Under the pieces are notes generated by a model. The model saw only the letters and a program-made list of their open reading frames with translations. It did not search any database and was not told where the DNA came from. A stretch of DNA of 64,000 nt from Phymorhynchus buccinoides. Its lineage: Eukaryota > Mollusca > Gastropoda > Neogastropoda > Raphitomidae. Shown piece by piece: positions 16,699 through 27,356 of this stretch. How positions within the stretch are numbered: the stretch's first letter is position 1; every line of letters begins with the position of its first letter. Location of the stretch: contig CM065683.1 of assembly GCA_017654935.2 (NCBI GenBank), positions 4,351,089 to 4,415,088 of the forward strand, written 5' to 3'. The translations under genes and the position numbers were made by a program.

Positions 16699-18481
16699 TT
16701 TATTTAATTTATTTAATTAAAAACTTTCATCTTTTTGCTTCGACTTTCGGGGCATCACAACCTGCGCAACCATACACACAGGTAGAATGCACTCAAACAA
16801 TGTGTGCGCGTACGCACGTTGGCCCGTCGGTTCAGTCCCATAAGTTGGACAAATCTTCAAGCAGAGGTTCGAGGTTCCACCCATGACATTCATTCCTACC
16901 GTAGTCTTTTAATTATAAGGTGAACCTGATTATAAGGAGCACCCCCCCAAATTTAACACAGACGCGCGTCAGTACATGTGGAGATTAGTAGAGTGTTGCT
17001 AGCTAGTTTGTTAGTCACTGTTTTAAGTACCGCGGTTATCATTGCGGAGGGCACCAAGGGTCTCATCTGTGGGAAATTCGCGCTCTCAGGCTGCATAGTG
17101 CGTGCACACTGCTGGTGCTTTCCCCAGCGGGTGCGCCGTGTTTACGAGCACACCGCGTCCGCTCGTTTGCGCTGCACAGCACAGCCGCTGCGCAAAGCCG
17201 TTGTCGGAGGCTGAGGATTGTACTCGCCATAGCGTCGGATCCCAAAAAACATCGGCGAAGTATGTCTGGCGAGGTTTTCTAATGCACGTGAAGCGACTCC
17301 CAGCGTCAATGCGAGTGGGCAAAAAATTTGTTTCTTTCTCGCGCTAGATTTCCTTTCCCAATCCATGTTTTCCCCACCCACCGGAAATACGATATATACG
17401 CAATTTGCGTGCTCGCCAGCCAGTGCATGTTTGAAATGAAACGTTCTTACGGCTTCAACAAAGTTCAAGTTCAAAGGCATCGCAGCCATCAGCCAAAAAG
17501 GGTTAAGAGTGAAGCGATGCAAACGTGTGTGTCTACCGGAAAGGAGTGAAAGAATTTTCGTGGCTCTCTCTGCGATGTACAAGGCCAACAACTTTATGGT
17601 CATTTTGGCTGGTAACAATTTTGGTTTTGACTGGTACAGAAAATAAGTTACCAGCCAAAGCTGGAGGACAACATTTTCTCACTTTCATTTCAGGGCTGGC
17701 TGAAGCATGTGTCTTATATAAGGATCTTATATACAGGGGTTAAAAAGTAAGACAATGGCTCAATCCTTGCCCCCTAGGTCCCCACCAGGTGCACAAACAT
17801 CTTAACCCTCTCTAGGACACAGAATGCCAAATTCGACCGAATTTTGTCAACTCTTATGCAGCCCGTATGCGCCGATTGCGCCTGCTGAACGCCAGGTCTA
17901 GTACGTTCACTTTCACTTTCTCCCTACCCACAATGCAATATACTAATTTAGTTCTTCCTGTTCCTCAGTCTCGCTGGTCCGTTTTTGGTTCTTACAGCAA
18001 GGGAAAGCACCCACTAGTCTTTTTGAACGGATTTTTCGAAGTGACCCCAAATTGTTTTCATTCTTTCCACGTGACGTGCGCAGTATTGAGTCGGCGCGAT
18101 GCTCGGAGCGCCATTACTGATTTTTTTATTCCAATTCATGGTTTTGTTGTGTGACAGTGTGTTACTGTTAGCTTTGGAATGAAAATATCTTTGCTATTCA
18201 ATATGCATCTTTCAGATATTAAATGTGAGTTAGACTTTATTCTGGATGATTTTTTTAATGAAAAGATTTGGTGTCACGTTCGGAGTTAATTCCCATCTCT
18301 CGGGAACTGGGATCGATTCCCGGTTCGAATGGTTGGGAGTCATTGGGTTAAACCAGGACCTATGCAGATCCCTGGATTTCTAACAGAACCCCCACCACCC
18401 TACCACCCCCTTTCGAATCATTTGGTCCGCCCCTGGCCTTATACAGTGTAGTCCGAAACATGCGGCCCTTTTTGTTGGCAG
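16699..18481. other. RLR intron with no recognised coding sequence
   Basis: About 1.8 kb searched in all frames for the missing helicase motif V and Hel2i; none was seen. Open frames at 17142-17618 and nearby show no family resemblance. The stretch ends in a T-rich tract and GGCAG at 18477-18481, the acceptor of the next exon. Confidence 0.6.
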
Positions 18482-18623
18482 GGCGAGCCAGAGCGGAGGA
18501 CAGTCGGTTCCTGACGCTGGCCAGCCAAGACCAGGGGGTGCAGGTGAAGGAGGAGGTGAACCTCATCAGGGAGATGATGATGCACGAAGCCATCAAAGGT
18601 CTGCAGCAGGAGATCAGAACCAC
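18482..18623 (+). CDS. RIG-I-like receptor, exon with helicase motif VI and start of the pincer
   Basis: 142-nt exon, phase 1 in and phase 2 out, donor CCAC|GTGAGT. It reads RARAEDSRFLTLAS, then VNLIREMMMHEAIKGLQQ. The RARA stretch is the end of motif VI (QxRGRARA), whose arginines contact ATP in the Hel2 domain. The following helical segment matches the pincer region, as in MDA5, that links Hel2 to the C-terminal domain. Phase 1 entry agrees with both the exon ending at 3091 and the stray motif IV exon at 47893. Motif V must be encoded by an exon not seen. Confidence 0.92.
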
Positions 18624-18665
18624 GTGAGTGACATCACTGTTATCATTAATTACTGTATCATCAAT

Positions 18666-18960
18666 CTTCTTCTTCTTCTTCTGCATTTCCAAGCCAAAAA
18701 GCCATAATGGGTCAAGTATGTATTTGTCCGGTTTTCAGTTTTCACTGGTCTCCCCGCTGCGTACAGCCGACACATCTCCGATTTGGGAAATATATATTTT
18801 TTTGGGGGAAAGGCAGGAGAATAAGTCAGAAAGAAAGATAGCAGATGATAGAATGCAAAGGGAAAAGGCAGAATCAAAGAGAGTGGCAGATTAGAGGAAG
18901 TTACAAGCACAGAACGTCCAGAAGGTGGGGGAACTATGATTATGAAAGAACCCCCTCCCC
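18666..18960 (+). repeat. Dispersed repeat family A
   Basis: Begins with CTTCTTCTTCTTCTGC, then CATAATGGGTCAAGTATG, CCGGTTTTCAGTTTTCACT, GCCGACACATCTCCGATTT, a purine-rich middle and a GGTGGGGGAACTAT tail. The same order recurs at 21555-22075, 34544-34742 and, in parts or reversed, at 2766, 23732, 33150, 34950 and 60905. No ORF and no tRNA-like head, so the class is unknown. Confidence 0.7.
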
Positions 18961-19130
18961 CCCTTGTGTGTGTGTGTGTCTGGTTGTGATATCTTTGTTT
19001 CGCCTGATTCCTTGTTTATTGCAATATCTTTTCCTGGGTTTGTGCATCATTGTGCATGCTTGCTTGTACTTGTTTGCAATGTGTGTTTGAGTCGATGGCT
19101 TTAGTTTGATCAAGCATGGCAAAAGCTCAT

Positions 19131-19202
19131 AATAATAATAATAATGAGGAAAAATTTATATAGCGCCCATCCTACTATGCAGACTACAGGGCGCTTTACA
19201 CA
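19131..19202 (+). repeat. (AAT)n plus TATATAGCGC hairpin repeat
   Basis: An (ATA)n run followed by ATTTATATAGCGCCCATCC and AGGGCGCTTTACACAG. The inner GGGCGC and GCGCCC can pair. A related unit follows (TTTA)n at 24061-24103. Such microsatellite-linked units are dispersed in many invertebrate genomes. Confidence 0.55.
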
Positions 19203-19269
19203 GAATTGAAATGGAATAAAAACATGAAACAAAAATCCAATAACATGAGCAGACAAAACAATGCACATA

Positions 19270-19439
19270 GCAATCAGCAACAACAACTGCTGTGACTACT
19301 ACTGCTACTACTACTACTGCTACTACTAGAGTTGAGAATGCTACTGCTACTACTGCTACTACTACTACTGCTACTACTACTACTACTAATGCTGCTACTA
19401 CTGCTACTACTACTGCTACTACTAACACTACAACTACTA

Positions 19440-19483
<44 letters not shown>

Positions 19484-19490
19484 ATAATAG
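19270..19490. repeat. Trinucleotide microsatellite (CTA/CTG mixed)
   Basis: Interrupted runs of CTACTACTG and (CTA)n. Frames across it are open only because of the three-base period. Confidence 0.95.
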
Positions 19491-19639
19491 GCCTAATACA
19501 CGTAGGCATTGTCACACAATTCGCAAGCATTAAGTAACAGTATATATTCACAACATACACACACACACACGCATGCACATGCATGCACGCACACACACAC
19601 ACGCACACCATGCATACATACACTCATATTAGATTAGGT

Positions 19640-20018
19640 TAGGTTAGGTAAATTATAGTCACAGAGGCGTCTCTGTGAAATTCGGGTTGCTCCCACCTGG
19701 AGAGCGCGTGGGCAGCCAGAGGAGCGCCACCCAATTTTTTTTTAATACATTTTTTTGCATGCGATTTTTTGTGTGACTGATGAGGAAGGAAGGGAGGGGG
19801 GTAAACTTATACCAAATGACAACTTTTCCGTTGCCACTGGGTTTAGCGTGTGCTAAGTGCATGAGCACACGGGACCTCAGTTTTATCGTCTCATCCGAAA
19901 GACTCCACGTTCAGACCGTAAGGCCTAATGCAAAGTGAGAGGAAAAAATCCCCTGTACCCAGGTTCGAACTCGGGTTTATTTGACACGAAGCGAACGCGC
20001 TACCACTGTGACACTCTA
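19640..20018 (-). mobile_element. tRNA-derived SINE (minus strand)
   Basis: Read on the minus strand, the head (20015 to 19958) has an A-box-like AGTGGTAGCGCG and a B box GAGTTCGAACC. The body contains a segment seen on + as ACCTCAGTTTTATCGTCTCA, a motif I recall as common in gastropod repeats. The tail (19659-19700) shares the ATTTCACAGAGACG block with the SINE at 2104 and ends in CCTAACCTAACC. It ends about 60 bp before the next RLR exon. Confidence 0.75.
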
Positions 20019-20081
20019 CACTGATTAGTCTACACTGACTCATATAGGGGCTTACATAATAATCCTTCGTAATTCCTGCAG

Positions 20082-20338
20082 ACCTGCCAAATTTCATAGC
20101 GAGCGGGACGAGATCCAGAGAGAGGAGAAGAGCAAGCGTGACGTGGAGTTGGCGGCCTGCCACGGACGGCAGTTGGGGGCGGGGGAGGTGGTGTTTCGCT
20201 GTCGCACCTGCGACGCCTTCGCCCTGGTGTCGTCCGACATCCGGATCATCGAAGGCATGCATCGCGTCGTCATCGACCTGGAGTACCGCAACCGCACCGA
20301 CGAGCGAATCTACCCCGCTAAAGATTGTAAAGAGTATG
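20082..20338 (+). CDS. RIG-I-like receptor, exon with first half of the zinc-binding C-terminal domain
   Basis: 257-nt exon, phase 2 in and phase 1 out, after TTCCTGCAG and before TATG|GTGAGT. It reads PAKFHSERDEIQREEKSKRD, then GEVVFRCRTCDAFALVSSD, and ends AKDCKEYG. CxxC (codons 20200-20211) is the first zinc pair of the RLR C-terminal regulatory domain, which grips RNA ends or duplex RNA. The charged segment before it is the remainder of the pincer helices. It joins in frame on both sides (AC|A and G|GG). Further copies of its donor lie just downstream. Confidence 0.94.
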
Positions 20339-20449
20339 GTGAGTCTTTTAATTGATGAAAGACTTCATGAATCCACCTCCACAAAGAATACAGTGAGTCC
20401 GTTAGTGAAAGATTTCATGAATCTACCTTCCTAAAGAGTATGGTGAGTC
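20339..20449 (+). repeat. Exon tail and donor repeated twice downstream
   Basis: TAAAGAGTATGGTGAGTC at 20328-20345 recurs exactly at 20432-20449, with an intermediate variant (AAAGAATACAGTGAGTC) around 20383-20399. The three GTGAGT donors fall at 20339, 20393 and 20443, spaced 54 and 50 bp. Between them GAAAGACTTCATGAATCCACC recurs with changes, so the unit is an approximately 52-bp tandem repeat made from the exon end. Confidence 0.85.
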
Positions 20450-20991
20450 ATTGTGTTATATCTGTTTATTATTTCAAAAAAACACCAATGCTTTCAAGCT
20501 TTCGAGATTTTTATTATCTCTTATCTGGAAAATAAGTTTTGAAACTGACATGAGATAAAAAGGTACAGCTAAAACGTTTATAAAACTTTTGTGTGTCCAA
20601 AGTCTGTATTTGTGAACCTAAGAAACAAAACCAGTTAACGTTAACTTTATGTACTTTTGTGCTGATTTACTTTTTCTCCCAATGGGGGAGGGACAGTGCC
20701 TTATGCAAAGACAGCTGTTTCGACCTAGAGAAGGTCTCGTCAGTTTGCATGATTGGCCTGCAATTTGACTGTCCAGTGGATGCCAACTTGAGCAAGAAGA
20801 CATTCTACAAGAGAATGGTGTCCTCTTTGCACCAAAATCGAAAATCTACAATAAAAGCAAACCAGCACAAAGTTAAACCAGATATAGTACAAATCTGTTT
20901 ATTATGCTATACTGTAAACGCCTAGGGCATTAAATTGATTAGGCATGCTAAATGTTCATAATAATAATAATAATGATAATAATAATTTCAG
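20450..20991 (+). other. Last RLR intron
   Basis: AT-rich, with an (ATA)n run at about 20959-20987 directly before the acceptor (TTTCAG at 20986-20991). A middle segment (about 20590-20900) has open frames without recognisable similarity. Confidence 0.6.
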
Positions 20992-21239
20992 GGAGCATCC
21001 AGGTGCGTGGGTCCGTGGTGTGTCGCAACTGCGGGGAGGACTGGGGGCGCATCCTGCTGCACCAGACCGCCAAGTTCCCCTGCATCCGCCTGGAGGGGTT
21101 CCGCCTCCTGGACGAGCACGGCCGCAAGGATATTCCCAAGAGGTGGAAGCAGACGCAGTTCTTCGTCGGCGACCTCCAGCCCTCCGAGTTGATCCAGTAC
21201 CGCCAGGAGGCCGTTACCGTGGGCTACGTCGACGACTGA
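20992..21239 (+). CDS. RIG-I-like receptor, terminal exon with second zinc pair and stop
   Basis: 248 nt, phase 1 in, ending at the TGA 21237-21239. It reads SIQVRGSVVCRNCGEDWGR, then ILLHQTAKFPCIRLEGFRLL, and ends AVTVGYVDD. The second CxxC (21021-21032) completes the four-cysteine zinc site. CGEDWG, the LP/FPCI stretch and the RWKQ segment match the lobes that contact RNA in MDA5, RIG-I and LGP2. The domain is complete, so the gene's 3' coding end looks intact. No AATAAA was recognised in the following 300 bp. Confidence 0.95.
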
Positions 21240-21554
21240 CGCCCTCTGGTGGCAGGAAATTTGTGTATGTGACGGTGTGCGAGGTGACTCCAAAGTAAAT
21301 GCAACCCACAAATGCTAGTTCCTCATAATGCTAATATGCCTCTTTCTCTCTGTCTGTGTCTGTTAAACCCAGATAAACTCATGCGTGAGCGCACACACAC
21401 ATGCATACACACTCACACACACCACAATTTTGCGTTGCACACACACACACAAAAACAATGGTGTGTGGAACTAGCGGTATGCGGGAACAATGGTATGTCA
21501 CTGCTGTAACACAGGATTAATGGAGCTTTAAAGAATGCGCTTGAAACTGTGCAA
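21240..21554 (+). other. Downstream of the RLR stop codon (probable 3' UTR)
   Basis: Contains CA-rich microsatellite at about 21389-21455. No clear polyadenylation signal seen and no coding sequence. Confidence 0.5.
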
Positions 21555-22075
21555 CACTTCTTCTTCTGTGTTCCCAGGCCATATGGCCATAATGGGCAAG
21601 GTACATGTGTCCGGTCTTCAGTTTTCACTGGTCTCCCCACTGCGTACAGCCGACACATTCCGATTTCGGAGGAGCTCAAAGGAAAACCATTATTTGGAAG
21701 ATTTTTGTTTTTAAAAAGGCAGGAGAATGGGTCAATAAGTCAGAAAGATAGTAGATGATAGAAAGCAAAGGGAAAAGGCAGGAGAATGGGTCAATAAGTC
21801 AGAAAGATAGTAGATGATAGAAAGCAAAGGGAAAAGGCAGGAGAATGGGTCAATAAGTCAGAAAGATAGTAGATGATAGAAAGCAAAGGGAAAAGGCAAG
21901 AATGGGTCAAAAGGCAGAAAGATAGTAATGATAGAAAGAAAGGGAAAGATTAGAGGAGTGGCAGATTAGAGGAAGTTAACAGCAACGAACTTCCAGAAGG
22001 TGGGGGAACTATTTGTACGAAAGACACCCCCCCCCCCACCCCCCCAGTATCCTCACAGGGAGAGACTGAGGCAAC
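21555..22075 (+). repeat. Dispersed repeat family A with an internal 59-bp tandem
   Basis: The family A head (CCATATGGCCATAATGGGC, CCGACACATTCCGATTTC) is followed by three successive 59-bp units starting AGGAGAATGGGTCAATAAG at 21721, 21780 and 21839, a decayed fourth, then the GTGGGGGAACTATTTGTACG tail and a C-rich run at 22028-22046. Other family copies carry one unit. Confidence 0.8.
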
Positions 22076-22186
22076 ACACACTGTAGTGCAAGCTTTGAGT
22101 GTACAGTTATCCTTCTTCAAACAAAACCAACTTGCCAATGATGCTCCGGGGATACTTTTTGCATAGCATTTAAGATTCTAATGTTC

Positions 22187-22724
22187 AAAGGTGGACCCTG
22201 ACGGATTGAGTTTTTGCAAGAAACACGTCGAGATCACCAGAAAGACAGCCTTTTCAAGGATCGGAACACTCACTTTGCTCTGGTTTCCTATAAATTAAAC
22301 CGTCCAAAATGGCGATTCCTCCTTGGCGGAGATAGTAGTCCATTTTGGATGGGGTGGGTGGAGGTCACTCATTGTGGTTGAAGCGTTTTCTTTTTTTGTA
22401 GTGCAGTAAAAAAAAATTGGAGCTATTTCCTTTGCTGTGAGCGAAACTCCTTTAGATAAACTGTATGAAATTAAAAAAAAAAAAAAAAAGGCTTGTATTG
22501 CGAAAATTTCGTGCAAACGATTTGGCGGCCATTAGAAAAGAGACGGCACACGCCTTCTCTTTGGGTGAAAGAATTTGACTTACAGCACCTCCGCCAAGGA
22601 GGAATCGCCGATTTGATTTCTAGGAAACCAGAGCAAAGTGAGTGTTGCAATCTCTGTAAAGGGTGTTTTCCTGGTGATCTCGACGTGTTTCTTACAAAAA
22701 CTCATCCGTCAGGGTGCCCCTTTA
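22187..22724. mobile_element. MITE with about 150-bp terminal inverted repeats, copy 2
   Basis: Same element as 1469-2043, with closely similar interior (TTGTGGTTGAAGCG, GCCATTAGAAAAGAGACGG). Its ends are better kept: GGACCCTGACGGATTGAG on the left and CTCATCCGTCAGGGTGCCCC on the right. CTTTAA follows the right end. No coding capacity. The two copies lie in and just beyond the RLR gene. Confidence 0.8.
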
Positions 22725-24031
22725 AGCATCACGTAATAACAAAGAATGGTTTCATCCGTGCCGTCCATAATGCATGTATTGGCAAATACTGTATTACGCA
22801 GTTTTCTTCAGGCCATCTGACTGACTTGAACCAGATTCTATGCATGAAATATTTGAGATTACAATTTAAGTAAACTGTTCCACATGATGTAACATGTAAA
22901 ATTATGATTAAGTGAACTCCTTTTGATGGTCTTTGTATAACAAAATTATTGAGATTGTCCATTTTGATAAGAAAAAAAAAGTAATATCCTAGCTGTACAT
23001 GTGTTTCTTATGTAAGTTTTTAAATGATGTGTACAGTTTTGTTTGTTGTTTTTAATATCGTTTGAATGATTTTGCAGTTTGAATTTAAAAACAATGTTTA
23101 TCATATCCTCAAAGTTGTTTTAAACGATCTTGTGCAAAAATGAGTGTTTTCATTTTAATTCAAAGTCTTTCAAAGACGTTTGGGGCACATTTGAATAGTG
23201 TCTTGTTTCAAAGTGATTTATATTTCTCGTGCAAAGCATATTACGTACTTTGAAAGACGTTTTGAATGTGTCATATGCATGGATACAACTGGAGAAAATC
23301 CTAAAACAGGCAAGGTAGGGGTCCAGGGGCCGCACAGCACCCCCCCCCCCCCCCCCCTTCCCAAATCTGAAGAAAAAGCAAAATCATACTCAATTTGAAG
23401 CTTATTCCAGGCTTTTCTTTTGTGGTCAGAATTTTGAAAAACAGGTGCCGCCTTGTATCCGAGGCAAGACTGCATCCATGTATATGTATGACGATCTGGA
23501 TTATGGTTTGAAATGAATATATATTTTTGAAATCTGGATGATGGTTTGAAATGAATACATATTTTTGAAATCTGGATTATGGTTTGAAATGAATACATAT
23601 TTTTGAAATCTGGATTATGGTTTGAAATGAATACATATTTGTGTTTGTTCAATGCAATGTTGAATGCATTTCCCTACATACCAGTTAGTTTTATGCATAC
23701 CCCTGATGAAATGTTCTGATTTTAGTCCTCTGCCCTACTCCGAAATTGGAATGCGTTGGCTGAATGCAGCGAGGAGACCAGAGACTGGAAAACGGACACA
23801 TACGTACCTCATCCATTATGGACATATGGCCTGGGAACGCAGACGAAGAATTCCTCTGCCACACTGTGTGAGGAGGAATAATGCGATTATTCCTGTCTGT
23901 TTGTTGTTTGTTGTTGCTGTCGTACCCTGGCTAAAAGACTCCAGGGATCGTCCCAACAGCCGAAGCACTTGAACACTATGGTACAAATGCACCAGCTAGG
24001 GATGACAACATTTACGTGCGTGACCGTTTTG
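22725..24031. repeat. Noncoding stretch with a 38-bp tandem repeat and reversed family A
   Basis: No gene seen. A 38-bp unit (ATCTGGATTATGGTTTGAAA...) is repeated four times from 23494 to 23645. A C-run lies at 23341-23358. A minus-strand family A head lies at 23732-23856 (on +: TCCGAAATTGGAATGCG, CATTATGGACATATGGCC). Confidence 0.7.
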
Positions 24032-24289
24032 GATTATTTATTTATTTATTTATTTATTAAGATTTATATAGCGCATACCTTTAAGCTCCATGCGCTTTAC
24101 AATATCACTAGAATTTATTTTTTTAAATAGTAAAAATTAACTCGCCATGTGAGCAGCCACACTCCGACTTTGGAGATTTTGGATGATGATGTTATGCTAG
24201 GAGCTTGTCATAACTAAAGACAATCCCTGCATAACTATGCATAGCATAACATTTTGATGTAGCCTTGGTGTTCTAGCCTATGTCAATTG
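24032..24289 (+). repeat. (TTTA)n plus TATATAGCGC hairpin repeat
   Basis: (TTTA)n at 24035-24060 followed by GATTTATATAGCGCATACC and CATGCGCTTTACAATATC, where GCGCAT and ATGCGC can pair. Related to 19131-19202. The rest, to 24289, is unremarkable. Confidence 0.55.
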
Positions 24290-24915
24290 GTCTTAATGAT
24301 TTTGGTTTTCACTATCTTTCATTTCAGGTTTTTTTGGTTTTCACTATCTATTTCAGGTTTTCACTATCTTTCATTTCAGGTTTTCACTCTCTTTCACAGG
24401 TTTTCACTCTTTCATTTCAGGTTTTCACTGGGTTTTCACTCTCATTTCAGGTTTTTGGTTTTCAGTTTTCATTTCAGGTTTTCACTATCTTTCATTTCAA
24501 GTTTTTACTATCTTTCATTTCAGGTTTTCACTTTCATTTCAGGTTTTTGGTTTTCACTGTTTCATTTCAGGTTTTCACTTTCATTTCAGGTTTTCACTAT
24601 CTTTCATTTCAAGTTTTTACTATCTTTCATTTCAGGTTTTTACTATCTTTCATTTGTTTTTTTTTGTTTTCACCATATTTCATTTCAGGGTTTTCACCAT
24701 CTTTCATTTCAGGGTTTTTGGTTTTCACCATATTTCATTTCAGGGTTTTGGGTTTTCACCATCTTTCATTTCAGGGTTTTTGGTTTTCACCATCTTTCAT
24801 TTCAGGGTTTTGGGTTTTCACCATCTTTCATTTCAGGGTTTTGGGTTTTCACCATCTTTCATTTCAGGGTTTTCACTATCTTTCATTTAATTTTTTTCAA
24901 GAATTCTACTTTCAG
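24290..24915. repeat. TTTCATTTCAGG minisatellite
   Basis: Irregular repeats of TTTCATTTCAGGTTTTCACT, about 20-36 bp each, changing to a version with GGGTTTT in the right half. Long frames across it encode only HFRF-type repeats and are not genes. The unit resembles a 3' splice site (pyrimidines then CAG), so the array contains about two dozen acceptor-like sites. Confidence 0.9.
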
Positions 24916-26033
24916 GTTTTTGGACCTGTTCCTACTAGCCCCCCTGGTTAAGCTAATGATGGTCAGATTAGTTTGTGTTGAGTAATTATGCTATCGTGTG
25001 TTGTGAGTAATTAAGCTATTTTGTGCTGTGTGTAATTAAGCCATTTTGTGTTGAGCTTATGACCACTACATTGTTTAGCATATGTACATGCCATGCATTG
25101 ATGTATTATTTTGCGTTATATGTATATTAATTTGTGCAATGTGTATTATGTGATGTATTATTTTGTGCACACTGGAAACAATAAGGGGGATAAGCTGGGT
25201 GGGGTGGGAAGGAGGGGGGTAGCCTTTTTTTTCTTTTTTTTTTGCGGGGTGGGGTAGAGGGGCTGTTAGGGGAGGGGTACTGGTGGTCGCGAGAGAGGTG
25301 GAGGTAAGGACCAATGCCCGGGGAGGGCAATGGATCCCGCCTTTGTGTACACATTGAAGCAGCGCTCTCTTGCACCCGCCGTCAGTGCATCTGCGTGCCG
25401 AAGCTTCTCACTCCTTGCCCCTCACCTAGGCTAGCTAGATGGAGAGGTAGGTAGGCAGAGGGCGTTTTTTTGCTTTGCTTTGGGATTGTTGGTTTGTTCT
25501 TTTGTTAGGTTTGGAGGGTGGTAGAGACTACCCCCCTCTCTCTTGTAGAATAGGTAGAAGATAGGTTAGGGTCAGGCATGGTGATTTTCCGAGAATTCTC
25601 CGATTTCAAAGAAAAGTGAATGCAGAATAACGAATGTCAGAATTGGTTTTAAGCTTGAGGAGATGCCCTCTCCCCAAGTTTGAACAGTTTTACATATCCA
25701 TCTTCAAGAGGCATTGCCCCCTGATCACCATAAAGGGCTTTTAATCCCTTGATTACACCAAGAGACAGCATCTCCTGAAACCCTATAATATTTCAGAGAA
25801 AAATGCTTGACCTCCATTACCATGCCTGAGGTTAGAACCTAGATAGGTAGGTTACTAGATAGGTAGGTAGGTTACTAGATAGGTAGGTAGGTAGGTTACT
25901 AGGTAGGTAGGTAGGTAGGCAGGCAGGCAGAGGTGTTATGTTTTGAAGGTGGTAGGCTAAGGTCGGTTGGGGTTTTGAGTTGAGCGCAACTCATGATACG
26001 ATGAAAGGACACCACCCCCTCTCTTTTAGAATA
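24916..26033. other. Noncoding stretch with (GTAG)n
   Basis: No gene recognised. G-rich tracts at 25195-25275 and an interrupted (GTAG)n microsatellite at about 25838-25927. Confidence 0.7.
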
Positions 26034-26795
26034 GGGTCATCCAGTGATGGAACATCACGGTACAGCTTTGTCTGTAGCAGACCTGTAGTAGGGCCAACAG
26101 GACAGTGAGAGATGTACACTGCAGGGTCATCCAGTGATGGAACATCACGGTACAGCTTTGTCTGTAGCAGACCTGTAGTAGGGCCAACAGGACAGTGAGA
26201 GATGTACACTGCAGGGTCATCCAGTGATGGAACATCACGGTACAGCTTTGTAGCAGAAGACCTGTAGTAGGGCCAACAGGACAGTGAGAGATGTACACTA
26301 CAGGGTCATCCAGTGATGAAACATCACGGTACAGCTTTGTCTGCAGCAGACCTGTAGTAGGGCCAACAGGACAGTGAGAGATGTACACTGCAGGGTCATC
26401 CAGTGATGAAACATCACGGTACAGCTTTGTCTGTAGCAGAAGACCTGTAGTAGGGCCAATAGGACAGTGAGAGATGTACACTGTCATCCAGTGATGGAAC
26501 ATCACGGTACAGCTTTGTCTGTAGCAGACCTGTAGTAGGGCCAACAGGACAGTGAGAGATGTACACTGCAGGGTCATCCAGTGATGGAACATCACGGTAC
26601 AGCTTTGTAGCAGACCTGTAGTAGGGCCAATAGGACAGTGAGAGATGTACACTACAGGGTCATCCAGTGATGGAACATCACGGTACAGCTGTCTGTAGCA
26701 GACCTGTAGTAGGGCCAACAGGACAGTGAGAGATGTACACTGCAGGGTCATCCAGTGATGGAACATCATGGTACAGCTTTGTCTTTTGAAGATTA
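26034..26795. repeat. 90-bp minisatellite, about eight units
   Basis: Units begin GGGTCATCCAGTGATGGAAC at 26034, 26124, 26214 and 26303 and continue to about 26795, with small internal length changes. Because 90 is divisible by three, a long minus-strand frame stays open, but it has no independent coding signs. Confidence 0.93.
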
Positions 26796-27356
26796 GGATT
26801 CTCAAACTAGGGGGGGGTCTGCACTGGCTCTAGTGCTGCAGCCAAAAGGGATTGGTTGGCCTTTGGGGACCTTCCCCAATGCCGGCTGAACTAAAGTCAT
26901 CTAGGCCTACCCGGGCAAGTTTTCCGCAATGGATAGTTACTGTAGCTCAGCCTTCATAGTTACTGTAGCTCAGTCTTCATAAATACTGTAGCCCAGCATA
27001 GCAGCAGTGCCCGCTGTGATGTGATAGTCGTAGTAAGAAGCCAAGGTCTGAACTGGGGATGTAAACTGGAGCCCAAAAATTAAGCGACCTTTGGCGAAAC
27101 AATGAAAAATATTTCTCTGAGTGATTGGAACAGATTTGTGTGGAAATCAATACAAATTTTGCCCGTCTACTACTGACCTGCATCACTCATTTCACGGTTC
27201 AATAAAATTACGCTGGAGGTAACGCCCACACCAATGTTAGGGGTTGCTTAACTTTTGGGGCTCCAGTTTATAATGCTCTCGCTCCGAATACTCAATGTTT
27301 TTCCCATTGGTATTTTAGGGTTTAGAATAATGTTGTGTGTAGGAGCTCTAGATTTA
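26796..27356. other. Noncoding stretch
   Basis: No gene or repeat recognised beyond a short duplication of ATAGTTACTGTAGCTCAG near 26931-26975. Confidence 0.5.

Noticed and set aside
16146..16886. ORF spanning the N run, and similar ones at 44500-45072 and 60245-60874
   Set aside because: The apparent frame consists of unknown bases; nothing can be said of coding across a placeholder gap.
17142..17618. 158-codon minus-strand ORF in the RLR intron
   Set aside because: No similarity to Hel2i, motif V or any family I recognise; composition like surrounding noncoding DNA.
19958..20018. tRNA gene on the minus strand
   Set aside because: tRNA-like promoter boxes only; it is the head of a SINE with a common molluscan body.
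20590..20900. Extra RLR exon between the two zinc-site exons
   Set aside because: The flanking exons already join in phase (G|GG) and in the order expected of the domain, and the open frame has no RLR similarity.
26026..26805. 259-codon minus-strand ORF
   Set aside because: Lies wholly in the 90-bp minisatellite; the frame is kept by the period alone.
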